The position numbers and the translations under genes were made by a program. This document shows positions 44,541-52,647 of a stretch of 64,000 nt of DNA, in pieces (position 1 is the stretch's first letter; each line of letters opens with the position of its first letter). This DNA is from Desulfobaculum bizertense DSM 18034. GTDB taxonomy: Bacteria > Desulfobacterota > Desulfovibrionia > Desulfovibrionales > Desulfovibrionaceae. The stretch is from positions 33,046 through 97,045 of the forward strand of contig NZ_FUYA01000011.1 in assembly GCF_900167065.1 (NCBI RefSeq), read 5' to 3'. The notes beneath the pieces were generated by a model that saw only the letters and a program-made list of their open reading frames with translations, was not told where the DNA came from and did not search any database.

Positions 44541-46004
44541 ATGATGGAATATCAAAGAATTAAAGATTTACCCTCTAATTTCAACGAATTGCAATCTGAG
44601 ACATTAAGCGCTTTAGCTTATGTCTGGAGAGAACAATTTGAAAAAATGAAATCAAGTAACCTCTATAAACTTTTTAATGAAAAGCTCTATAGACGATGGG
44701 CAATTGAAACAGGTATCATTGAAAATATTTATGATTTAGATCGAGGCACTACTGAAATTTTGATTAACCAAGGTTTTTGTGAAAGTTTAATTTCACACGG
44801 AAGCAGTAATAAGTCCCCTGATTTTATCATCAACACATTAAAAGCACACCGAAACACGATTGATTTCCTCTTTGACTTTGTAAAAAGAGGCAGGGAATTA
44901 ACATGTTCTTACATAAAAGAACTCCACCAATTACTAGCCTCAACCCAAGAGACTTCCATAGGGAAAGATCAGTTTCATAGAAAAGTAAGTGTAGAACTTC
45001 TCAAAGGAACTTGGAAAAAATATCCAAACAACCCAACTCGACCCAATGGAGAAGTATTTGCCTACTGCCCTCCAGAGCATGTCCAGTCTGAAATGGATCA
45101 ATTGGTAAAGCTTCACCAAAAGCATCTATCTAATGGTGTTCCCGCAGAAATTGAAGCAGCATGGTTACACCATCGATTCACTCAAATACACCCTTTTCAG
45201 GATGGAAACGGGCGTGTTGCCCGCGCTCTAGCATCTTTAGTTTTAATCCAAAATAACTATTTTCCACTAGTAGTCCCAAGAGAATTTAGACTGGATTACA
45301 TTCAAGGCCTCGAATCCGCTGACGATGGCGACTTAAAACCTTTAATTCGAATGATTGTAAAATTCCAACGTAATGAAATTAAAAGAGCTTTGAGTATCGT
45401 CGATGACGTTGAACACGCCAACGCAATGAACGATCTAGTTAAATCTTTCGACTCAAAAATAAAGCAGCGACAAGAAGAAAAATATAATTCTATTTTGGAA
45501 CAGTCTGATCAAAACGCACAAAAACTAATAAACGCAGCCCTAAATAGGGCAGATAAAATTTCTTCTGAACTCAACTCTATATTTGATAAATTTAACGGTT
45601 TAGTAAAATACACAAGCTTCGCTTGTCAAAACGAAGAACATACTGACCACTGGTTTAGAAATCAAATTATTAAAGTCGCAAAAGAAAAAGATTATTTTGC
45701 TGATACAAGGACATATAGAAAATGGATCAGATTAACGATCTCGAATGGAGGACAACATAATATCATATTCTCTTTCCATTGCCTTGGATCCAATTTTACA
45801 GGAACAATGTGCGTTTCTGCGTTTATTTTTGAAAGGCTTAAAGATGAAGGAAATGAAACTCGAGAAACACAGGCAATATCATTAACCGACGATGTCTTTA
45901 TTTTCACACACAAAGATGACAGTGAACAATTATTACTTCACTTTAAAAAATGGATAGAGGAAGCACTTATGGTTGGCTTGGCTCAAATCAAGGAACAGAT
46001 ATAG
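44541..46004 (+). CDS. Fic domain protein
   Basis: A 487-residue Fic protein. The core motif HPFQDGNGRVARAL (about residue 215) is the full HxFx(D/E)GNGRxxR AMP-transfer signature. An N-terminal segment (AIETGIIENIYDL, about 54-66) resembles the self-inhibitory helix of class II Fic enzymes. The C-terminal half has a helical linker and an unidentified domain. Two adjacent ATGs are possible; the second (44544) has better spacing from AGGAG. It heads a defence-like island right after the integrase. Target protein and modification (AMPylation most likely) are unknown. Confidence 0.9.
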   Translation: MMEYQRIKDLPSNFNELQSETLSALAYVWREQFEKMKSSNLYKLFNEKLYRRWAIETGIIENIYDLDRGTTEILINQGFCESLISHGSSNKSPDFIINTLKAHRNTIDFLFDFVKRGRELTCSYIKELHQLLASTQETSIGKDQFHRKVSVELLKGTWKKYPNNPTRPNGEVFAYCPPEHVQSEMDQLVKLHQKHLSNGVPAEIEAAWLHHRFTQIHPFQDGNGRVARALASLVLIQNNYFPLVVPREFRLDYIQGLESADDGDLKPLIRMIVKFQRNEIKRALSIVDDVEHANAMNDLVKSFDSKIKQRQEEKYNSILEQSDQNAQKLINAALNRADKISSELNSIFDKFNGLVKYTSFACQNEEHTDHWFRNQIIKVAKEKDYFADTRTYRKWIRLTISNGGQHNIIFSFHCLGSNFTGTMCVSAFIFERLKDEGNETRETQAISLTDDVFIFTHKDDSEQLLLHFKKWIEEALMVGLAQIKEQI

Positions 46005-46102
46005 CTTAGTGATCTTTCCATGAAGCCACTTCGCCCCCTAAACAAAATTCAAAAACATTTCAAAAAAATCGTATAAAACCAAGGTATTATGTTTATTTAA
46101 TT

Positions 46103-46134
46103 AAAAGCTCCCGCTTTATAAGGCGGGAGCTTTT
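46103..46134. terminator. bidirectional terminator after fic
   Basis: AAAAGCTCCCGC / GCGGGAGCTTTT stem with an 8-base loop. Its stem closely resembles that of the terminator at 47191-47226, so the MntA-HepT cassette is framed by matching hairpins. The rest of 46005-46356 shows no gene. Confidence 0.85.
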
Positions 46135-46356
46135 AATTGCACCACAACCAGCAAAATCAAAGAATCCACTGACATTATCAGCTATAATCTGCGTCACCAG
46201 ATTTAAGAGACTCATAACATATCAAAAAACGAAAACATGGGGCGCTCTAGCCCGCCGCTCGTTCCACTATCTCTACGCAAAACGTAGTCCCTCAAAAAAA
46301 GTCCTCTCCCTTGTTTCTAGCCTTCCTTTTCCTCCCCTGCTATCATTCTTCTCACG

Positions 46357-46755
46357 ATGCCAAACAATATCAATGAAACAATCATAGCCACATTGAATCC
46401 TCATCCAGAAATTCAGTTAGCCTTTGTTTTTGGCTCTGCAAACACTGGGAAAATGAGACAAGATAGTGATGTGGATATAGCTGTGCTTGCCAAATCAAAG
46501 CTGACAATCAACATGCGGCTTACACTCCGCGAAGAACTCAGCCTTGCACTTCGCCGAGAAGTTGACATCGTTGACCTTTTTACGGCTTACGGAACAATTT
46601 TGAAACAGATTCTCACTAAGGGGACACTCATTCTAAATCGTTCCCAGCGAGCCTATGCAGATTTAATCAACCGTATGGTTTACGATCAGGCCGACATGGA
46701 ACCTTTGCGCCGCAGAATCATCGAAAAAAGCTTACAAAGAGGTTTTTATGGATAA
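46357..46755 (+). CDS. mntA: MNT-type nucleotidyltransferase antitoxin
   Basis: A 132-residue minimal nucleotidyltransferase. The motif FGSANTGKMRQDSDVDIAV (GSx10DxD) around residues 25-43 gives the catalytic acidic residues, with a third Asp in VDIVDL. In the HEPN/MNT system, MntA neutralises HepT by adding AMP units to it. The gene overlaps hepT by 8 bases. The ribosome site is weak. The length and order (MNT then HEPN) fit the family, whose known examples use either order. Confidence 0.9.
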   Translation: MPNNINETIIATLNPHPEIQLAFVFGSANTGKMRQDSDVDIAVLAKSKLTINMRLTLREELSLALRREVDIVDLFTAYGTILKQILTKGTLILNRSQRAYADLINRMVYDQADMEPLRRRIIEKSLQRGFYG

Positions 46756-47167
46756 GGAAGTCGTCGAGCTGAAACTCCTTTCTCTCCAGCGCTGCATTCA
46801 GCGCATAAAGGACAAAACGCCCTCTGATCCTGAAATTCTTAGTGAGAACTTCGACCTTCAGGATATTATCGTCCTCAATTTACAACGTGCAGTACAAATC
46901 AGCATCGACATTGCCACCCATATTCTCTCTGATACCTCACGCGTTCCGAGCTCTATGTCAGAGGCTTTCTTACTTCTCGCGAAAGAAAACATTATCTCAA
47001 AAGATATGGCTGAAAATATGTCAAAAAGCGTTGGCTTAAGAAACATCGCAGTCCATGAATATACAAGTTTGGACTGGGATATAGTCCACGCAGTTGCCTT
47101 GCACCACGTTGACGACTTCGTCTATTTTGGTCGTGAAATTTCCGAATGGGTTAGTCACAAAAGCTGA
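46748..47167 (+). CDS. hepT: HepT-like HEPN RNase toxin
   Basis: A 139-residue all-helical HEPN protein. The catalytic motif RNIAVHEY (Rx4HxY, about residues 98-105) is intact. It cleaves RNA when not neutralised, and the Tyr is the site AMPylated by MntA in studied members. AGAGG lies just before the ATG. It overlaps mntA and ends about 25 bases before a bidirectional terminator. Confidence 0.9.
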   Translation: MDKEVVELKLLSLQRCIQRIKDKTPSDPEILSENFDLQDIIVLNLQRAVQISIDIATHILSDTSRVPSSMSEAFLLLAKENIISKDMAENMSKSVGLRNIAVHEYTSLDWDIVHAVALHHVDDFVYFGREISEWVSHKS

Positions 47168-47190
47168 ACTCCATATTGATCAACGCCATC

Positions 47191-47226
47191 AAAAAGCTCC
47201 CGCCTCATACAAGACGGGAGCTTTTT
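47191..47226. terminator. bidirectional terminator between hepT and the PHP-ATPase
   Basis: A 12-bp stem AAAAAGCTCCCG / CGGGAGCTTTTT with a 12-base loop serves convergent hepT and the gene at 47260-50004. Confidence 0.88.
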
Positions 47227-47259
47227 AATGACATCACCATTCAGATATTCCCCAGCTAA

Positions 47260-50004
47260 CTACGAAAGCTCGTACCGCCTTTCTCTCTTCTTAAAGGCTT
47301 CTGGTCCCCCTTCAAGAATTTTACAGACCTTATCTCTAATTTGGGGGCACTCAAGTGAGCCAGAACAATATGATATTTCTTCATTTTCATTCGAGGCAAT
47401 AATTACTTGCTCGGCGTCCGAGTTGACTACCAAATTAGCATTATGGGTAACTATGATAACCTGTCGATATTTTTTAATCTTTCTAAATATTGGCTCAAGT
47501 TCTTTAACAATGAAGGCGTTGTCGAGATCGTCTTCAGGTTGATCAAAAACAAAGGGAGCAAGAAATGCAGATGTCGCAAGCTTTAGACATATGTAAAAAG
47601 TTCCCCGTTGACCGACGGAAAGTTGATGAGGCTCTTTCCCAAAGTATTTGATGCTGGGGATTACCTGCAGATACTCTCGGCGGGAGGATTCCGCATAAAT
47701 GTAGTCAAAAAATTCATATAACTCTTTTTTGGAGAAACACTTAGTATCCCTCGCGAATTCAGTAAGGCTTTTTTCAATGCCCCCTTCGTTCGAGCGGATA
47801 ATCGGCTCGTTACGGAGAAGCGAATAATAATCTTTTACAGACCTTATCGGAAAGACTTCTTTCAATGAGTCCTTACGAATTTTCCTCCCGTTAAAATACT
47901 CATTCAGGCCATCAAAAAACTTATCTTTGTCGAAAAGTACTTCTCCAGAAATCTCAATGTTTTTAAGCAGGTCCCCTAAAATTTTCTTATGTTCATCAGT
48001 CATACTCGGACTACCCGCAGCAATTTCCGAGAACTTATTTGCAAACGACGCTGACTCCTCTTCTATGGCGCAAATAATCTTGTCTGCCAAAACAACACGC
48101 TGCTTAAAAATGGAAGCTAATCTTTCTTCTGTTTTCCCATTCTCTTCAAGCACAGAATTGCACGTCTCGATCCCTTGCTGATACTCGTTCACCTTGTCGA
48201 GTAATCCTGAAATATCGCCTTTAATACCTTTCTTTAAAAGATCTTTAGATATCTTAAGATTATTTTCTTCGAGTTGCATTAACCGTTTTTTTATTGCCAT
48301 GCTGTATTCATCCAGCTGAGCCACCGTTGCAGAAAGGTTAACTCCTTCAATCTCAACATGGATGCCAATCATCTTCCCATTTAAATAATCTATTTGCTCA
48401 TTTAACTTCTTCGTTGTTCTCGTAATTTCATCCTTAAAGGCCAAGACATCCGAATTAGCCTTATTCAATTTCCCTATTTGACTTGAGTTTTCACTAAACG
48501 AGGTGATTTTATCTTTTGTATCTTTAGTCGTGATCATGCTGATCAGCATTCTCAAATCTTTCTTTCGCCTATTTTGAAAATCTTTAGAATTAACCTTATT
48601 CCCGACTTTATCCGTTTCTTCAATCCATTTCTGAAGCTCATTGTGTTCCTTATTAAGCTCCGAAATGCTTTCGTTTAATGCTCTACAGGATTTACTCTGG
48701 ATAAAGCCAAGTAACTCTTTTATAGCTTCAGCAAGTTTTTCTTTATCTTCCGCAACTTCTTTCACTTCACCTTGGCGCACATGAAGATACTCAAATGATG
48801 AGTGACCATCGTTATGCTTAAACGCAGATTCTTCACCGTCGCTTTTAGTTAACGTTATTTCAAATTCAGGAGAACCAATTCGTGCAAGACGATTTTGCTT
48901 TGTATTCGGAAATGTTGGAGCATCATGAAATGTCCTATACATGACATCAAGTAGCAAGCTTTTACCTGTTCCTCGTCCACCAATCAGCGCCACTAGATTA
49001 CGATTAAGGGGAATCGAACAATCCTGAAAACAAGGCCTATCATCGTCAAAAATCCCCCCGCTTGCTTTAAAAGAGCTAAAGTGGGGTTTGGGAAATTCAA
49101 GTACAGGAGAGTCCTTTTGAATACACACACGACTTTCGGGTTCAAAAAGGATTTGCTTCAGCCCTTCAAATGTTGGATCAGCTTTTATCCAAGTAAAACG
49201 ATCTTGGTTCGGAACACAGATAGAATCCAAATCATGAGCATCCGAACCATGAATGCATGGCTTCAATGAGCCATAATTCTTTATTATATTTTCCTTAGAA
49301 TCAACTCCGTTTCCTAAAAAATACTCTCTATCTTTCGGACGTCCTGAAAAAATACAATTTGCGAATCGATAAAGGTCTTCCCTCAAAGCTCTCAAACTAT
49401 CATCACGGATTCCTGAATTGCCATCCGTTTCCTTGTTGGCGATAGCTATTAGATATTTACCGCAAAACCCATCGTTATCCTTAAACACCTCCTTGAGATT
49501 TTTAATACTTACTTTAAATTGCTTTACCCCTTCTTTGAAAGCTACGGATTCTCCTAGACTTTCATTTCGTTTGAATGCCCTACCCAGCCGTATAAGATCA
49601 GTACGCGTACAGCTATAATCATTACCTGAGTATGAAAATTTCAGATTAGGAAAAAACACATCTTTTACCAAGTTAATAATAGAAGGATGAAAAAGCACAT
49701 GGAGGTTTATCGCTCTACCAGCCTTTGTATTGAGTTCAAGACGAAGCTCAACATTGGGCAACAGCATGTCGATATTCCCGAGTCTTCCATTATCCTTAAA
49801 TTTCTTTGCTTTCACATAGCCATCAACGGTAAAATAATCAGTGACACCGATTACAGCGACATCTTTAAGCTGCTCTAAACACTCAAGGTAGTTATTCCAC
49901 TTTTCTTCTTTTGATGCCCCCCTAAATTTGTTTTCTAAAACAGATTCAGGAGAATGAACGTGAAGATCCCATTTTCTCCATACTGATCCTTTGGGGTAAT
50001 TCAT
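47260..50004 (-). CDS. PHP-domain AAA/ABC-type ATPase (TrlF-like)
   Basis: A 914-residue protein. I chose the ATG at 50004 because AGGAGG lies six bases upstream; the ATG at 50010 abuts that site. The N-terminal PHP phosphoesterase has KWDLHVHSPES (HxH), and CIHGSDAHDLDS near 250. An SMC/RecF-like ATPase follows: Walker A LIGGRGTGKSLLLD near 340, a long coiled coil (about 420-640), signature LSVGQRGTF, Walker B FVFDQPEDDLDN and switch His IIVTHNANLV. Such PHP-ATPases, annotated TrlF in databases as far as I recall, often occur in defence islands and probably act on nucleic acid. Confidence 0.85.
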   Translation of the reverse strand: MNYPKGSVWRKWDLHVHSPESVLENKFRGASKEEKWNNYLECLEQLKDVAVIGVTDYFTVDGYVKAKKFKDNGRLGNIDMLLPNVELRLELNTKAGRAINLHVLFHPSIINLVKDVFFPNLKFSYSGNDYSCTRTDLIRLGRAFKRNESLGESVAFKEGVKQFKVSIKNLKEVFKDNDGFCGKYLIAIANKETDGNSGIRDDSLRALREDLYRFANCIFSGRPKDREYFLGNGVDSKENIIKNYGSLKPCIHGSDAHDLDSICVPNQDRFTWIKADPTFEGLKQILFEPESRVCIQKDSPVLEFPKPHFSSFKASGGIFDDDRPCFQDCSIPLNRNLVALIGGRGTGKSLLLDVMYRTFHDAPTFPNTKQNRLARIGSPEFEITLTKSDGEESAFKHNDGHSSFEYLHVRQGEVKEVAEDKEKLAEAIKELLGFIQSKSCRALNESISELNKEHNELQKWIEETDKVGNKVNSKDFQNRRKKDLRMLISMITTKDTKDKITSFSENSSQIGKLNKANSDVLAFKDEITRTTKKLNEQIDYLNGKMIGIHVEIEGVNLSATVAQLDEYSMAIKKRLMQLEENNLKISKDLLKKGIKGDISGLLDKVNEYQQGIETCNSVLEENGKTEERLASIFKQRVVLADKIICAIEEESASFANKFSEIAAGSPSMTDEHKKILGDLLKNIEISGEVLFDKDKFFDGLNEYFNGRKIRKDSLKEVFPIRSVKDYYSLLRNEPIIRSNEGGIEKSLTEFARDTKCFSKKELYEFFDYIYAESSRREYLQVIPSIKYFGKEPHQLSVGQRGTFYICLKLATSAFLAPFVFDQPEDDLDNAFIVKELEPIFRKIKKYRQVIIVTHNANLVVNSDAEQVIIASNENEEISYCSGSLECPQIRDKVCKILEGGPEAFKKRERRYELS

Positions 50005-50232
50005 GCTCATCCTCCTTACAAATTGGCATGTGTCATATTTTATAGGCCTGGTTATACAACAAGCAAACGGATTATCTATATACCTATCAATCCTCCAAGT
50101 AAACAGTCCAACTCATTCTCTAAAAACTCAAAGCAAGGACAAAAATTTCAAGAGAGGCATTTTTACTTCGTTGCCCACGTTTGTCATTTGGAAGCACGAC
50201 CAGCATGCCCCCTGCCCTAGTAGACATAACGC

Positions 50233-50262
50233 AAAAGCCCCTAGGCTCTCACCTAGGGGCTT
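50233..50262 (-). terminator. terminator after higA
   Basis: Stem AAGCCCCTAGG / CCTAGGGGCTT with a T-run on the minus strand, about 30 bases after the higA stop. Confidence 0.85.
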
Positions 50263-50292
50263 ACAAACATGCGCGTAAGATATCTTTGTTTA

Positions 50293-50601
50293 CTAAGACA
50301 CCATGCAAGCGCCAACTTCTTGGCAAGTAGGGATGCGCTGCAATTCGGTTTTCTTTTCAGCCTGAATTTTTGAAAAATCGTGACGGGCCTGAAGGTTAGT
50401 CCAAAATTCAGGAGTCGTACCAAAGAACTTTGCAAGCCTAATTGCAGTATCAGCGCTCACGCCTCTCTTTTCCCTTACAATCTCGGTAATACGAGACAAC
50501 GGAACTCCAAGATATCCAGACAACTTACTCGCAGAAAGCTCATAAGGCACCATGAATTCCTCTTTTAGAATTTCGCCCGGGTGAGTGGTTATGCGCGTCA
50601 T
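50293..50601 (-). CDS. higA: HigA-family antitoxin
   Basis: A 102-residue XRE-type HTH protein from the ATG at 50601 (GGAG seven bases upstream; an in-frame ATG at 50613 is possible). The start MTRITTHPGEILKEEFMVP and the end TPEFWTNLQARHDF are hallmarks of HigA/VapI. It represses its own operon and neutralises HigB. The toxin gene just upstream is reduced to a broken 3' fragment, so HigA is now an orphan. Confidence 0.93.
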   Translation of the reverse strand: MTRITTHPGEILKEEFMVPYELSASKLSGYLGVPLSRITEIVREKRGVSADTAIRLAKFFGTTPEFWTNLQARHDFSKIQAEKKTELQRIPTCQEVGACMVS

Positions 50602-50657
50602 ATTACACTCCATTTTTTAATTCTTCTTTATCTATAAAATATTATACATCATTTTAT

Positions 50658-50777
50658 TTAATGATAATCAACTATCTCAATTTCAGTCGCACATCTTTTA
50701 TCATCATCCCAAACAAAACAAATTCGCCATTATTTATTAATTCTAATACTATATTGTCCCTTTCGATGTCCTGTTTC
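50658..50777 (-). pseudogene. 3' fragment of higB toxin gene
   Basis: On the minus strand, in the frame ending at the TAA at 50658, the sequence reads HRKGQYSIRINK, a TAA stop (50730-50732), then WRICFVWDDDK and EIEIVDYH. This is the C-terminal third of HigB, in the right place upstream of higA. The 5' part is missing, replaced by a phage gpD fragment. The internal stop falls where HigB usually has Gln, consistent with CAA changed to TAA after loss of function. Confidence 0.85.
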
Positions 50778-50857
50778 GTAAGGCTTTGCGTAACCTTTGA
50801 GAGACTCCACGTTCCGCTTACGCCGGGACGGAAGCCCGCGAGATTCAGCTTCGCCTC
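50770..50857 (-). pseudogene. 88-bp fragment of a phage gpD gene
   Basis: Nearly the same sequence as 52676-52768, the 3' coding end of the late-control gene D (encoding a KLNLAGFRPGVSGTWSLSKV-type peptide on the minus strand). It is joined on one side to the higB remnant and on the other, within a CCTC microhomology, to the tRNA-Ser remnant. It records deletion or recombination involving a relative of the tail operon to the right. Confidence 0.85.
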
Positions 50858-50915
50858 GAAATCGAGTTACGGGTTAATAGCCCGTACGTGGGTTCGAATC
50901 CCACCCTCTCCGCCA
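50854..50915 (+). other. 3' half of tRNA-Ser(CGA): attachment-site remnant
   Basis: On the plus strand: anticodon loop CTCGAAA (anticodon CGA), stem strand TCGAG, a long class II variable arm (TACGGG / CCCGTA), T arm GTGGG-TTCGAAT-CCCAC, acceptor strand CCTCTCC, G and CCA. The 5' half is absent; phage gpD sequence abuts the anticodon loop. A strong terminator follows 11 bases later, as for a real tRNA gene. It is therefore an att-type junction of a tRNA-Ser-specific element. Confidence 0.85.
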
Positions 50916-50926
50916 TTTTGTCAATT

Positions 50927-50964
50927 AAAACGGGCCTTAAGAAGAATTTCTTAAGGCCCGTTTT
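50927..50964 (+). terminator. terminator after the tRNA-Ser remnant
   Basis: A perfect 17-bp stem (AAAACGGGCCTTAAGAA / TTCTTAAGGCCCGTTTT) with a 4-base loop, followed by Ts. Confidence 0.9.
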
Positions 50965-50972
50965 TTGTCGTT

Positions 50973-51017
50973 TTGTGACCCGATTTTATTTTGTGACTCG
51001 ATTTGTGACTCGATTTT
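50973..51017. repeat. three direct repeats TTGTGAC(T/C)CGATTT
   Basis: Copies at 50973-50987, 50991-51004 and 51003-51017 follow the tRNA-Ser remnant and its terminator. They could be integrase arm sites or operators of the element on the right. From here to 51409 there is no convincing gene; a weak hairpin lies near 51140-51165. Confidence 0.6.
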
Positions 51018-51409
51018 CAAAAAAAACCAAATTCGGAGGATCGGTGAGTGAGAAGAATAAATCGTCAAAAATGAACTGACAGACCTTAAATCTGCGTTCT
51101 CCCGCTGCCCTTTTCTTGAGGACAACAGATACAAAAAAAAGCACACCCGACGAATCGGGCGCACTCCTCCAAACTTTTTATAAAAAACGAATTAGATGGA
51201 TATAAACGTTAGGCTCCAGATCCAATCCTCACGAGCCAACGGAGCCTTAGAAATGGCCTAAGACAGCTTGGCGTTAGGTACTGTACACAATACAGAATCA
51301 GGGTGCTGGTAACATTCTGAAAAACATCTAGACACATTCGCTTATATTAGTAAATTTGAGTCTTAACTTACATTGACTACTTTATCAAAAAAATAGAAGG
51401 ATTTATAAA

Positions 51410-52399
51410 GTGACAATTAGTCTAAAGACGCAAAAAATGTTATGGGGACGCGCTGCAAATAGGTGCGCCTTCCCTGGATGTGAGTGTGAGCTTGTTATTG
51501 ATGAAACAGAAACAGATGATGCGTCACTTATAGGTGAAATGTGTCATATTGTGGCTCGACAAAAAGATGGTCCACGTGGAGACTCAAGCCTGACACCAGA
51601 CCAGAGAGATAAATATAATAACTTAGTGTTGATGTGTAACATGCATCATAAAATTATAGATGATCAGCCTAATTACTATACGGTTGAAAAGCTGAAAGAA
51701 TATAAAAAAGCACATGAAAAAAATGTGCGTGAGAAGTTACAGCCTGGAGACTCCCAAAAACAGATTGATGATGAATTATACTCTGGTTATATAGACAAAT
51801 TTGAGAATCTTGCGGGTATTTCTTATTGGAATGAGTGGACAAGTTGGCTTTTTTCTAGCGGGCAACCCCAATTGTATAAAGCAAGACGAAGCGAGTTAGA
51901 TGAATTACGCACCTGGCTGTTAAATCGGATTTGGCCTAATCGTTATGATGCCGTTGAAAAAGCTTTTGAAAACTTTCGGTTAATTTTAGGTGACTTGCTG
52001 AATACTTTTGATGAGTACTCTGAGCCTTTTGGGCCTGATAGTTACATTACGGAAAAATTTTACAGAAGAGTGGGGCATGAGGATCAACAGTTGCGTCGAA
52101 AAATTGTTGATGCATACGAAGACCATTGCTGGTTAGTCGAAGACTTAGCGTTAGAACTAACTCGTGCTGCAAACTTTCTCTTTGATAGAGTGAGAGAGCA
52201 TGTGTCAAAAACTTATCGGCTTGAAGAAGGGATGCTCATAGTTACGGCTGGTATGTTTGAAGACATGACCTTTAAACATTACAAAGTCCAATACAAAAAT
52301 GACGAGCGGGTGTTAATTCCTTATCCAGGTTTAGAAGAGTTCAAAAATAAAGTTAGATTTAAACGAGACTTATTTTTTGGACGCCAAGTGGTTGATTAA
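51410..52399 (+). CDS. HNH endonuclease-domain protein (329 aa)
   Basis: Starts at a GTG with AAGGA about 12 bases upstream. The N-terminal third is an HNH nuclease: RCAFPGCECEL supplies a Cys pair, GEMCHIVARQKDGPRGD the catalytic His, and NLVLMCNMHHKIID the Asn-x-x-x-x-Cys-x-x-His half. The C-terminal two-thirds is helical, then mixed, without a recognisable family. It is isolated between the tRNA-Ser remnant and the tail operon, AT-rich and on the opposite strand, which fits cargo with a defence or homing role. Confidence 0.82.
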   Translation: MTISLKTQKMLWGRAANRCAFPGCECELVIDETETDDASLIGEMCHIVARQKDGPRGDSSLTPDQRDKYNNLVLMCNMHHKIIDDQPNYYTVEKLKEYKKAHEKNVREKLQPGDSQKQIDDELYSGYIDKFENLAGISYWNEWTSWLFSSGQPQLYKARRSELDELRTWLLNRIWPNRYDAVEKAFENFRLILGDLLNTFDEYSEPFGPDSYITEKFYRRVGHEDQQLRRKIVDAYEDHCWLVEDLALELTRAANFLFDRVREHVSKTYRLEEGMLIVTAGMFEDMTFKHYKVQYKNDERVLIPYPGLEEFKNKVRFKRDLFFGRQVVD

Positions 52400-52422
52400 T
52401 TATCATCTAAAAATATTTCTTA

Positions 52423-52455
52423 AAAAACCTCATGGCTTTAAGTCATTAGGTTTTT
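52423..52455. terminator. terminator after the HNH gene
   Basis: AAAAACCT / AGGTTTTT outer stem with an inner ATG/CAT pairing, 24 bases after the HNH stop. The sequence from there to the gpD stop shows nothing further. Confidence 0.7.
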
Positions 52456-52647
52456 ACTAGATTGAAGTCAGACTGTATTTTAATTCTCTCTCTTGAAATG
52501 CCTCTTTACCACCTTCTAAAGAGAGGTGGGTTCACTTCGTTGGACCACTTCTGTTCTCTGATGCCAAATAACCATATACAAACGGATATTGAGCTTAATA
52601 TTGAATCTGAAAAACAAAAAAAGGATTCTTAACCAAAATCAAAAGAA

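Noticed and set aside
50800..50915. A complete tRNA or larger structured RNA
   Set aside because: The 5' part clearly matches the 3' end of a gpD gene, so only the tRNA-Ser 3' half is tRNA sequence.
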